From Planctomycetota bacterium (GTDB taxonomy: Bacteria > Planctomycetota > Phycisphaerae > Sedimentisphaerales > Anaerohalosphaeraceae): a stretch of 11,418 nt of DNA. Made by a program: the position numbers and the translations under genes. The notes below the pieces were generated by a model. The model ran no database searches, was not told the origin of the DNA, and worked only from the letters and a program-made list of their open reading frames with translations. The stretch covers positions 1 through 11,418 of the forward strand of contig DAOVVQ010000103.1 of assembly GCA_030637065.1 (NCBI GenBank), read 5' to 3'. Positions 1-6,753 of this stretch are shown piece by piece (the stretch's first letter is position 1; each line of letters begins with the position of its first letter).

Positions 1-68
1 GTTTGCTGCGCAAACACGCTGCCACCCTTACTGGCGGACTGACACGCATTTTTTTAAGGGGATCGGTA
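1..68. other. Stretch downstream of batE, no gene recognised
   Basis: This stretch follows the batE stop codon in the direction of transcription. It contains a short perfect inverted repeat at 1-15 (GTTTGC, loop TGC, GCAAAC), a weaker 4-bp stem at 21-35 (GCCA/TGGC) and a run of seven T on the plus strand at 49-55. On the minus strand that run is A, so it is not an intrinsic terminator for the Bat operon. It could be the end of a rightward transcript from outside the window, but the T run lies 13 bases from the weak stem, so the case is poor. I see no convincing terminator for the Bat operon, which may continue leftward beyond the window. Confidence 0.3.
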
Positions 69-887
69 TCAGATCAGGTCTGCTGAGTGGTCCGGGATCC
101 AGGCGCTGCTGCTGTCGGTCAGTCGAATGTTCAGCCATCCGGGACGGCTCTCGATCAGGTCGAACTCGGTCCCGGCGTGCAGGGGAGCCTCGAAACTTGC
201 CGGGTAATTGGGCCCGTCGCCCTGAAGTGCGATGACCTCATTGGCGGTAATGACGCCGGATATCTTTTTCGCATCGATATTGACCTCGACGAGGACGGAG
301 CTTAAAAAACCGGCGGTCAATATCACGCAGATCACCGCAATCGCCGACAATGCGGCGGTTCGGCCAAACCATATCATCAGCGTAACTGCGGTGCAGACGA
401 TCGCAAAAAAGATGCAGGTCAGCAGGAACTTTGTTTTGGTCGCAAAATCGTAGTGCCAGAAGAACAGCGTCTGGAGGACCTGCTTTTCGGTTTTGACGGC
501 GACCTTGTCGATCCTCTGGCTGCGGGCGAAGGTGAGATTCTTTCGGATGTTGGCGTCGGAGCCGTCGAGTTTTTCGGCGCGACGATAGTTCAAAATCGCT
601 TTGCCGATATCGTCCTTGAGGAGGCAGGCGTTTGCGAGATTGTAATATAGCCGGGCGTTTTCTATGCTGCCTTCGGTTATGACCTTTTCGTAGCTTAGTA
701 TCGCCTTTTCGTAGAGCTTTTCGGCTTGGGCCGGATCGTCGGTTGCGGCGTTGGCCTGCCTGAAGGCCTCGTTGGCCTGGCTGAACAATGAGTACGCCTG
801 CTCCTGCGACAAGCCCGCCCGAGCGACGGGGCCCGAGGCAAAAGCAAGTGCCAAAGCTGCTATCAGGATGATTTTCCCTGCGGTCAT
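69..887 (-). CDS. batE: BatE-like protein: TPR, two membrane helices, SH3-like C-terminus
   Basis: A 272-residue envelope protein and the last Bat gene in the window. Residues 1-24 look like a Sec signal peptide (basic start, Ala/Leu core, ending VARA). Residues about 30-115 carry TPR-like helices (LFSQANEAF, then the better repeat around ARLYYNLANACLLKDDIGKAILNYRRAEKLD). Two membrane helices follow at about 153-173 and 178-199, and residues 212-270 resemble a bacterial SH3 fold (GWLNIRL near 250). Both the TPR and SH3 parts should be periplasmic, with a very short cytoplasmic loop around Arg176. The start is ATG at 887, overlapping the batD stop by 4 nt (ATGA), with AAGG about 8 nt upstream, so translational coupling is likely. 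The domain order matches BatE of Bacteroides-type operons. The exact role, probably as a scaffold in a Bat membrane complex, is inference. Confidence 0.9.
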   Translation of the reverse strand: MTAGKIILIAALALAFASGPVARAGLSQEQAYSLFSQANEAFRQANAATDDPAQAEKLYEKAILSYEKVITEGSIENARLYYNLANACLLKDDIGKAILNYRRAEKLDGSDANIRKNLTFARSQRIDKVAVKTEKQVLQTLFFWHYDFATKTKFLLTCIFFAIVCTAVTLMIWFGRTAALSAIAVICVILTAGFLSSVLVEVNIDAKKISGVITANEVIALQGDGPNYPASFEAPLHAGTEFDLIESRPGWLNIRLTDSSSAWIPDHSADLI

Positions 888-2710
888 TTCGCGGCCTTTT
901 CGATTGCGGCAATGAGCCTGATCACTTCTTTAACCTGCTGGGGCGATGCGTCCGCCTGGGCGGATGCGTACCTTGACTGCTCACATGCGGTCATGGTCTG
1001 GCGGAACCTGTCAGCGATCTCGATATCTCCGGCGGCGTCAACGATTATTCCGCGGCATTCGTCCGCGGTAAGCGAGCCGGCCATTCGGTCGAAGCGGTCG
1101 CCTATATACTGCCTCATTGCGGCGACCATAAGTTCCGACCCAGCCGCATCGTCTGCCGGGCGAATCTTCTTTAGCTGCTTTATTGCCTTTGATGCGGCGT
1201 TTTTCCTGCGTCTGCGGGCGATCTTTTCCGGGCTGGTACGGGTGGCGAGTTTTGTCAGCGCACTTATAACCATCGCGGCGAAAGACAGCGACCACAGCAG
1301 GGCATAGCCGGGACTGGCTGCGGCGCTCAACGGCGAAAAACTCATATTCACCAACACATCCGGCCCTTCGTAATTGGCGGAGAGGCCCTTTTTCACGACC
1401 TCGACCTTCTTGTTAATCGGTGCAAAGTCGCGTCCCTCGAAGTCGGCGATGGTCAGCTTCCTCGTCGGCGAGACATCGAGCTTGACCGGTTTGGAGCGGG
1501 CAACCGCATACTCGCCCTTCCGGGCATCGAAATAGGCTAATGGTATCGGCGGGATCTCGGTTACGTCGGCATTCTCGGCGCGAATCGTTTGGGTGAAGAC
1601 CTTAACACCGTTTTCAATGACCGGCGAGGCCTTGTCGGTGGGTATCTTGAAATTGGCGGCCATCGCCGCAATCTTATCGAGGTCGGGCCACTGGATGTGC
1701 TTTAGGAGCCTGCCGCCTGCGATCTTGATCGTAAGCGTGATAGGGTCGCCAACGCTCACCTCGGTCGGCGAGGCGCTTGCGCTGATGGTGTAATGTCCTA
1801 TCAGGTTGGTAAAGCCGGCGGGCCTGCCCTGCTGGGGCAAAGGCAGGACGTTAAGGGTTATCGGCTCGGAACCTGTGACAAAGCGCTTGTACTGCGTTCG
1901 TGATCCGAAGAAATCACCGAAGAACCCGTCGCGCGAGCGCGTCTGCCCGATAGCGACATTGGCTGAGACGGTCGCCGGGTCGAACTTGAGCATTCCCGCG
2001 GCCTTGGGTATCAGGATCTTTTGCATCCTGAGCCGCTCGAACTGCTGGCCGTCGCGAGTGGTGCGGTCCTTACTGATCATAACCGTCGTGCCGTTGCCGA
2101 GGTCATACTCTCTGGCCTGGCTGACGATCACGTCCGGGTTTTCAAATCCGAATTTGCCGCCGTCCAGAGCCGGAAGGTTGAACTGGGTATCGGCGATCTG
2201 GGCGGCGTAAGAAAAGTCTGCCGTAAACAAAATCGGCTGGCCGACGTAGCACTTTTCCTGCGAGAGAGTTACATTCAGGGCTATCAGTTTTGTCATGCCG
2301 GGTTTTTGAATATTCACCGTAATCGGGTTGGTCCGGTACGTCTTTCCTTCGACGACCACGTCCAGAGACGGGATGTTTATCTTCGAGGGACTTTCGACCT
2401 GCAATGAATAGCCCATCACGTAACGTTTGGTGGTATTCTGGGTGGTCCTTCCGTTGACGATCTGGATGGAGGTCTGCGAGACGTTTCTGCTTTCGACAAG
2501 CTGCGGAGCATATCGTTCCAGCGGCCTGGTGTCGACCCATGCGGCTTTGTCGTGCCCGTCGATGACCACCGAGTAGACGAACCGCTCGCCGGCATAGATG
2601 TCCCTCGACGTGCTCACCTGTGCGACAACGCGGATTGCGCCGCGGCCAACGGATACCGCTGACAACAGCAGCACCAATCCAAATACAGTATGTCTTGCAA
2701 AGTTTGTCAT
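884..2710 (-). CDS. batD: BatD family membrane protein
   Basis: 608 residues from the chosen start. I prefer ATG at 2710 over an in-frame ATG 11 codons earlier at 2743. It is preceded by AAGGA with 8 nt spacing, sits one base after the batC stop, and begins directly with a signal peptide (residues 1-25, ending VGRGA). Residues 26-460 are a long beta-rich extracytoplasmic region of several Ig-like units. It includes the Phe/Gly-rich linker FFGDFFGS (263-270) typical of BatD proteins and a later unit starting near SPTEVSVGDPITLTI. One membrane helix at about 466-487 is followed by a strongly basic stretch (IARRRRK, 497-503) and a roughly 110-residue helical tail containing YIGDRFD, predicted cytoplasmic. 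That tail resembles the tail of the protein at 5643-6719. BatD is usually regarded as the large periplasmic scaffold of Bat systems; its molecular activity is not known. Confidence 0.92.
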   Translation of the reverse strand: MTNFARHTVFGLVLLLSAVSVGRGAIRVVAQVSTSRDIYAGERFVYSVVIDGHDKAAWVDTRPLERYAPQLVESRNVSQTSIQIVNGRTTQNTTKRYVMGYSLQVESPSKINIPSLDVVVEGKTYRTNPITVNIQKPGMTKLIALNVTLSQEKCYVGQPILFTADFSYAAQIADTQFNLPALDGGKFGFENPDVIVSQAREYDLGNGTTVMISKDRTTRDGQQFERLRMQKILIPKAAGMLKFDPATVSANVAIGQTRSRDGFFGDFFGSRTQYKRFVTGSEPITLNVLPLPQQGRPAGFTNLIGHYTISASASPTEVSVGDPITLTIKIAGGRLLKHIQWPDLDKIAAMAANFKIPTDKASPVIENGVKVFTQTIRAENADVTEIPPIPLAYFDARKGEYAVARSKPVKLDVSPTRKLTIADFEGRDFAPINKKVEVVKKGLSANYEGPDVLVNMSFSPLSAAASPGYALLWSLSFAAMVISALTKLATRTSPEKIARRRRKNAASKAIKQLKKIRPADDAAGSELMVAAMRQYIGDRFDRMAGSLTADECRGIIVDAAGDIEIADRFRQTMTACEQSRYASAQADASPQQVKEVIRLIAAIEKAAK

Positions 2711-2711
2711 A

Positions 2712-3527
2712 CTACCAGTCCTTATCGACCTTTTGCCATCCACCTCTTTGGTGTATCTGCCGGTCCTTTTTCTGCTCCTGCTCGTTGTCTAATATCTCCT
2801 GTGCGGTCGCGTCGGGGGCAAAGTCCTGCTGGGCGTCTTGCTGATCCTGCTCATCCTGCTGGTCCTGCTGATCCTGCTGATCTTGTTGGTTTTGCTGGTC
2901 TTGCTGCTGCTGGTCGGCCTGGTCCTGTTGCTGCTGGTCATCCTGCTGTTGTTGCTGCTCTTGCTGCTGCTGGGGCTGATTCGGGTCCTGTGGCTGATTT
3001 TGCTGCTCTTCTTTCTGCTTGTTGATCTGGTCGATAATATCCTTGATCATCAGGCGGGCGACCTCGATATTCTTCGCCGCCTTTTCGTTTTCCGACTCGA
3101 TGTCGAGAGTTTGCCGCCAGTAGCTTATACTGGTCTGCATATCTTCGAGGGCCTTTTGCAGGTTGGAATCTTTCTGCTTTAGCCCCTGCTGAAAATAACA
3201 ATTGCCGGTGTTGTACTTCGAGCGGGCGACGAGTTTCATATCCTTGCTGTCAGCGGCAACTTCGCGGTACAGGTCCAGCGCCTGCGAGATATCTTCGAGG
3301 CGGTAGTAACTGTTGGCCTTGTTGAATTTGGGGATCACGGCCTCGGGCTTGTCTATGAGGCTCTCATCGTATTTGTTGATCGCCTCGTTATAATCGCCTT
3401 TGGCGTACAGGTCGTTTCCCTGCTGGACGGACTCCAATGCGGGGTCGGCTGCGGTCGCATCTGCGGCGTAAAGGGCCAACGAGACGGCAACTGCCGCTAA
3501 AATTATCCTAAGCCTTTTTGCGTTCAC
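2712..3527 (-). CDS. batC: BatC: periplasmic TPR protein with Gln/Asp-rich tail
   Basis: 271 residues. A Sec signal peptide covers residues 1-26 or 27 (ATAA region). TPR-like repeats follow at about 31-160 (QQGNDLYAKGDYNEAINKYDESL is the clearest; another is around YNTGNCYFQQG). Residues 174-236 are almost pure Gln and Asp. The C-terminus has a second conserved-looking patch: AQEILDNEQEQKKDR at 242-256 and a final KVDKDW. TPR plus low-complexity linker plus a short KDW-type ending is the usual BatC layout. The start is GTG at 3527, inside the end of batB with a 20-nt overlap; GGGAGG lies about 9 nt upstream and supports this unusual start. Export to the periplasm is inferred from the signal peptide. 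It probably bridges partners in the Bat complex, since TPRs mediate protein contacts. Confidence 0.9.
   Translation of the reverse strand: MNAKRLRIILAAVAVSLALYAADATAADPALESVQQGNDLYAKGDYNEAINKYDESLIDKPEAVIPKFNKANSYYRLEDISQALDLYREVAADSKDMKLVARSKYNTGNCYFQQGLKQKDSNLQKALEDMQTSISYWRQTLDIESENEKAAKNIEVARLMIKDIIDQINKQKEEQQNQPQDPNQPQQQQEQQQQQDDQQQQDQADQQQQDQQNQQDQQDQQDQQDEQDQQDAQQDFAPDATAQEILDNEQEQKKDRQIHQRGGWQKVDKDW
2820..3008 (-). repeat. Imperfect CAG/CAA/GAC triplet tract in batC coding for Gln/Asp
   Basis: This 189-base stretch encodes batC residues 174-236. It is made of near-repeated triplets for Gln with interspersed Asp (plus-strand view: CTG, TTG and ATC/GTC triplets). The most regular part encodes consecutive QQD units around residues 214-230. 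Codons mix CAG and CAA, so the DNA repeat is degenerate although the protein repeat is strong. Triplet length changes would keep the frame. Confidence 0.9.
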
Positions 3528-4533
3528 TTGTCAGTGCCTCCCAAACGATCAGTATCGCAGCCAATGCCAGGAATATCTGGAATTTTTCGTCGTATTTCAT
3601 CATGGTAGTCGACTCCAGCTCGCGTTTTTGTGCCGAGGCGATCAGGTCCAGATAAATTTCGTCAAGGTTGAAGGTCTCGCCCGGCTCAACGGAGAGGTAC
3701 TTGCCGCCGTCGGTGGCGTATACGACCTTTCGCAGCATATCGCCGTCGACTTTCGACCAGTGTTCCTCATTCTGATATTTAAGGAAGGTCTTCCTCCCGT
3801 CCGGTCCGGTGACGGGTATCCTCGCCCCTTCGGTCTCGCTGCCCAGTCCGATCGCAATGATCCTTACGCCGTCGGCGCCGGCTTTCTCGGCGGCCTTCTC
3901 GGGAAAGCTGTCGTGATCTTCGCCGTCGGTGATCAGGATCAGGTCCTTAAACTCGCGGCTGGTGGTGTCGAAAACCTCGGTGGTTGCCTTGCGAATGGCG
4001 TCGCCTATCAACGTTCCGCCCCGCTGGGTGCTCTCGGTGGAGATGTCCGCCAGGGCCATCCGAACAAAGGCATAATCCTGTGTCAGCGGGCATTTTACCG
4101 ATGCGTTCCCGGCGAAGGTAACAATTGCGATCCGGTCGCCCTGCAGGACCTCGAGCAGGTCGGCAATGGCGAGTTTGGACCGCTCGAGCCGGTTAGGCCG
4201 AAGGTCCTCTGCGAGCATCGAACGGGATGTGTCGAGCAGGATGGCGATGTCCCTGCCCTTGTGCTTGATCTCCATTGGCTGAGGGTTCCACTTGGGCTCG
4301 GTCAGCGCGACGACGATGCTGGCGAAGGCCCCTATCAGCAGGCAGGCCTTGAATATCTGCTTTTTGACGCTGACGCTGTCGTTGATCTTCTTGAGCATTT
4401 CGGTATGGGCAAGGACCTTCAGCGCGCAAGCCTTTCGCCAGAAGCACCATATATAGGCTCCGATCAAAAACGGCACGGCAAACAAAAGCCAGATCGCCTC
4501 GTAATTACCAAAATCCATATTACCAAAATCCAT
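3508..4533 (-). CDS. batB: BatB-like VWA membrane protein
   Basis: 341 residues from ATG at 4533, chosen because AGGA stands about 7 nt upstream. An in-frame GTG at 4539 would leave no room for it. Membrane helices lie at about 13-30 and 60-78, followed by a VWA domain at about 95-295 and a final helix at 317-333. The metal-ion-dependent adhesion site (MIDAS) is complete: DTSRS (D101, S103, S105), the Thr in GGTLIGDA (T174) and the Asp in ITDGED (D203). Basic residues after helix 1 and at the C-terminus (SERKKA) suggest a periplasmic VWA domain by the positive-inside rule. The gene starts 14 nt after batA ends and overlaps batC by 20 nt. The first 10 codons are a perfect duplication of a 5-codon unit. 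The BatB name is by position after batA and by similarity of layout; batA/batB assignment is partly conventional. Confidence 0.94.
   Translation of the reverse strand: MDFGNMDFGNYEAIWLLFAVPFLIGAYIWCFWRKACALKVLAHTEMLKKINDSVSVKKQIFKACLLIGAFASIVVALTEPKWNPQPMEIKHKGRDIAILLDTSRSMLAEDLRPNRLERSKLAIADLLEVLQGDRIAIVTFAGNASVKCPLTQDYAFVRMALADISTESTQRGGTLIGDAIRKATTEVFDTTSREFKDLILITDGEDHDSFPEKAAEKAGADGVRIIAIGLGSETEGARIPVTGPDGRKTFLKYQNEEHWSKVDGDMLRKVVYATDGGKYLSVEPGETFNLDEIYLDLIASAQKRELESTTMMKYDEKFQIFLALAAILIVWEALTSERKKA
4504..4533 (-). repeat. Perfect 15-bp tandem duplication covering the batB start codon
   Basis: The unit ATTACCAAAATCCAT (plus strand) occurs twice head to tail, at 4504-4518 and 4519-4533. 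On the coding strand each copy reads ATG GAT TTT GGT AAT, so the protein begins with the pentapeptide MDFGN twice. Each copy carries its own ATG (4533 and 4518). Only the outer one is at a normal distance from the AGGA ribosome-binding site. Gain or loss of one unit would keep both frame and start. Confidence 0.97.
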
Positions 4534-4547
4534 GATCACTTCCTGTG

Positions 4548-5642
4548 TTACGGTATCTTTCTAAATATAGTACAACTGCCTAATATCTCCAGCGCCAGCA
4601 TCAGCAGTGCGCCCTTCGTCCACGGGCCGAAACGCTCTGCATATTGAGTATACTGCACGGACTTGACCGTGGTCTTTTCAAGGTCGTCGATCTTTTTAAC
4701 TACCTCGCGAAGGGCATTTGCGTCGCCTGCCCGTGCGTAAAAACCGCCGGTACTCTCGGCAATGGCCTTTAGCAGCCTCTCGTCGAGTTCCTGCCCGGCA
4801 GGCACCATGTACGTTCCCATCCATGACGTCTGCGATGTAAACGCCTGGGCCGAGCCGATGCCGATGGTGTAGATCTTTATGCCCCATTCTTTGGCCAGTT
4901 TGGCCGCCTCGATCGGGCTGTACCTTCCGACATTATTCTGGCCGTCGGTCAACAGGATCATCACCTTGCTCTTGATCTTAAAGCCGGGCTCTTCGTCGAT
5001 ATCGGATTGCTCGAGGCCGGCCTGTCGCAACTGCATGTTTCTCTTTTGGATCTCCTCCTCGGCTTTTTCCAGGCGTGCTCCGCCCAACGCGATGGCGTCA
5101 CCGATGGCTGTGCCGTCCTCGCTTCGCACCTTGACCAGTTCGGTCTGATTGAGGAACTCGACTAAAATATCGTGGCTGTGTACCAGCGGGCATTTGGTGT
5201 CGGCGTAACGGGCGAATGTTATCAGCCCCACAAGGTCGCTGCGTCTGCCCCTCAGGCCCTTTTTGCCGCCCTGTATGAAGTCGGCGAAGACCTTCTTTAC
5301 CACCTCGAGGCGGTTGAGTTTCTGGCCGTCGTGATCCATCTCCGCCTGCATACTGCTTGAGCGGTCGACGACTACCTCTATCGCAACGCCCTCGGTCGAT
5401 ATCTCCGACCGGACCGTACCCTGCCTCGGGCGAGCCATTGCCACTATCAGGAGCGCCAGGCACGCCAGCCTGGCCAGTGCAAGCAGCGGCCTTAGCCTCA
5501 GACGCCATGAGACCAGCATCGTCCGCATATCCGCCAGGCTCGGGAATTTCACCGCAGCCGCAGCCTTCTTGCGCAGCATCCGATACGCCATCACCGGCAG
5601 CAGCAACATCAGCAGCAAAACATAAGGCGAATACAGTTCCAT
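4548..5642 (-). CDS. batA: BatA-like VWA membrane protein
   Basis: 364 residues. Membrane helices lie at about 5-21 and 53-70, a VWA domain at about 86-320 and a C-terminal helix at about 343-360. MIDAS residues are all present: DRSSS (D93, S95, S97), Thr in DGTAIGDA (T178) and Asp in LLTDGQNN (D233). Compared with BatB the domain carries an extra charged helical insertion around 190-222 (LEKAEEEIQKRNMQLRQAGL region) between the Thr and Asp elements. The RMLRKK loop after helix 1 argues for a cytoplasmic loop and a periplasmic VWA domain. The start ATG at 5642 directly abuts the upstream stop (TAGATG), and a G-rich stretch lies about 7 nt before it, so translation is probably coupled. VWA proteins of this class bind divalent metal and partners, and are thought to be clients or partners of MoxR ATPases. 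Confidence 0.94.
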   Translation of the reverse strand: MELYSPYVLLLMLLLPVMAYRMLRKKAAAAVKFPSLADMRTMLVSWRLRLRPLLALARLACLALLIVAMARPRQGTVRSEISTEGVAIEVVVDRSSSMQAEMDHDGQKLNRLEVVKKVFADFIQGGKKGLRGRRSDLVGLITFARYADTKCPLVHSHDILVEFLNQTELVKVRSEDGTAIGDAIALGGARLEKAEEEIQKRNMQLRQAGLEQSDIDEEPGFKIKSKVMILLTDGQNNVGRYSPIEAAKLAKEWGIKIYTIGIGSAQAFTSQTSWMGTYMVPAGQELDERLLKAIAESTGGFYARAGDANALREVVKKIDDLEKTTVKSVQYTQYAERFGPWTKGALLMLALEILGSCTIFRKIP

Positions 5643-6719
5643 CTAATCGCCCCCCACTTCGATTGGTTGCACCTGAGTCGCTTTGGCGACGGCGCCCGTA
5701 ACATCGACCTGCCGCCGGTCGGATTTGGTCTTTTCGATAAAACTCTTCACCAGGTCAAACATCCCCTGTATCTGATCGGTGGTCGGGCTGTGTTTGGCGA
5801 ACTTAACCAGATCGCAATGCTTCAGAAACTCGCCAACGTCGGACTTATCCGAAGCAGTCAGCACATCGGTATCGGCAAGCTCGATCAGAAATTCTTCCGT
5901 CGTCCTTTCCGGCGCCCGCAGGTCAAAACGGTGTTCGATATAGTGCCTGAGGATATCGCTTACCCGCTCGTAAAACTCCTTGATCCTGCCCGCTGTCACG
6001 AGGTCCTCTTTGACGAGCTTCCTGAGCCGCTCATAAGCGATCTCGTGGGCGGATCTGAAAATGCGGACAACTTTGGCAATCTTTCGGCGGCGAAAATAAG
6101 CCAATATCACCAGCGGCAGGACATAAATGAGCACCAGACCCGTGACATAAAGCCACCTGGGCATAGACTCCTTCGGCATCTCGACGACGTCCTCGATATC
6201 GGCAATGACCAGCCCTTCCCGCTGCTCACCCAATAGCGAAGTAACCTCAACATCGATCGGCTCGGTTTCAAGGACGTATGGCTCCTGCTCCGGGTCGCCG
6301 CCGGTCTCATGAAACTGAAATCCAAAGGCCGGTATCTGAAAAGTGCCCGAAAGAAACGGCTCGAGCCGATATTGATATCGCTTGACCACATTATTATTCT
6401 CGTCGAGCTTATCGCCGAGGTTGTCCCAGTCGAGAATGCCAAAGCTCTCCATCACGCCGCCAACCTCGGGCATTTGGACCTCATAACCCGCTTCGATCGT
6501 CGCCTCTAACCGCAGCGTCACCGTATCGGCGATGGTCATCTGCGCCCTTTCCACCAACACATGCACCGCCAGTGGACCCCGCTCGTAGGGTTTGTCGATC
6601 TCGAACTCGATTTGGGCCTTGCTGCCTGCCTGGTCCTTATCACAGCTGGCGCAGAGCGAGAGCAACCCGCAGCAAAGCAACATCAAACCAACAATATATT
6701 TTCCGGTCACCTTCTTCAT
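5643..6719 (-). CDS. BatD-like putative lipoprotein with one membrane helix and cytoplasmic helical tail
   Basis: 358 residues. The N-terminus has a basic start and hydrophobic core ending at Cys26 (CASC); this would be a weak lipobox because Cys rather than Leu is at -3, with Asp at +2. Residues 36-165 are beta-rich and Ig-like (AQMTIADTVTLRLEATI; QIPAFGFQF), resembling one unit of BatD. A membrane helix at about 188-208 is followed by FRRRK and a roughly 150-residue helical tail with YIEHRFD (260-266) and a repeat of the batD tail pattern. Position between DUF58 and batA matches an often unnamed gene in Bacteroidetes-type Bat operons. The gap to the preceding gene is 34 nt; AAGGG stands only about 3-4 nt before the ATG, an unusually short spacing. 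Function is unknown. I infer an inner-membrane adaptor, with outer Ig-like and inner helical parts. Confidence 0.75.
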   Translation of the reverse strand: MKKVTGKYIVGLMLLCCGLLSLCASCDKDQAGSKAQIEFEIDKPYERGPLAVHVLVERAQMTIADTVTLRLEATIEAGYEVQMPEVGGVMESFGILDWDNLGDKLDENNNVVKRYQYRLEPFLSGTFQIPAFGFQFHETGGDPEQEPYVLETEPIDVEVTSLLGEQREGLVIADIEDVVEMPKESMPRWLYVTGLVLIYVLPLVILAYFRRRKIAKVVRIFRSAHEIAYERLRKLVKEDLVTAGRIKEFYERVSDILRHYIEHRFDLRAPERTTEEFLIELADTDVLTASDKSDVGEFLKHCDLVKFAKHSPTTDQIQGMFDLVKSFIEKTKSDRRQVDVTGAVAKATQVQPIEVGGD

Positions 6720-6753
6720 GGTCCCTTACGATCTAAATCCTTCGCCCCGCACT

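Noticed and set aside
1..55. Intrinsic terminator on the plus strand
   Set aside because: The stems are short and the T run is 13 or more bases away from the nearest one.
2820..3008. CRISPR-like or minisatellite array
   Set aside because: The repetition is at triplet scale inside an intact batC frame, with no spaced unique sequences.
2838..3182. Rightward Leu-rich frame resembling a membrane protein
   Set aside because: It is the antisense of the Gln/Asp-rich tract (CAG read as CTG), not a gene.
3628..4647. 339-codon rightward open frame opposite batB
   Set aside because: It is the shadow of a real gene: long antisense frames are common with this codon use, and the batB product has clear VWA motifs.
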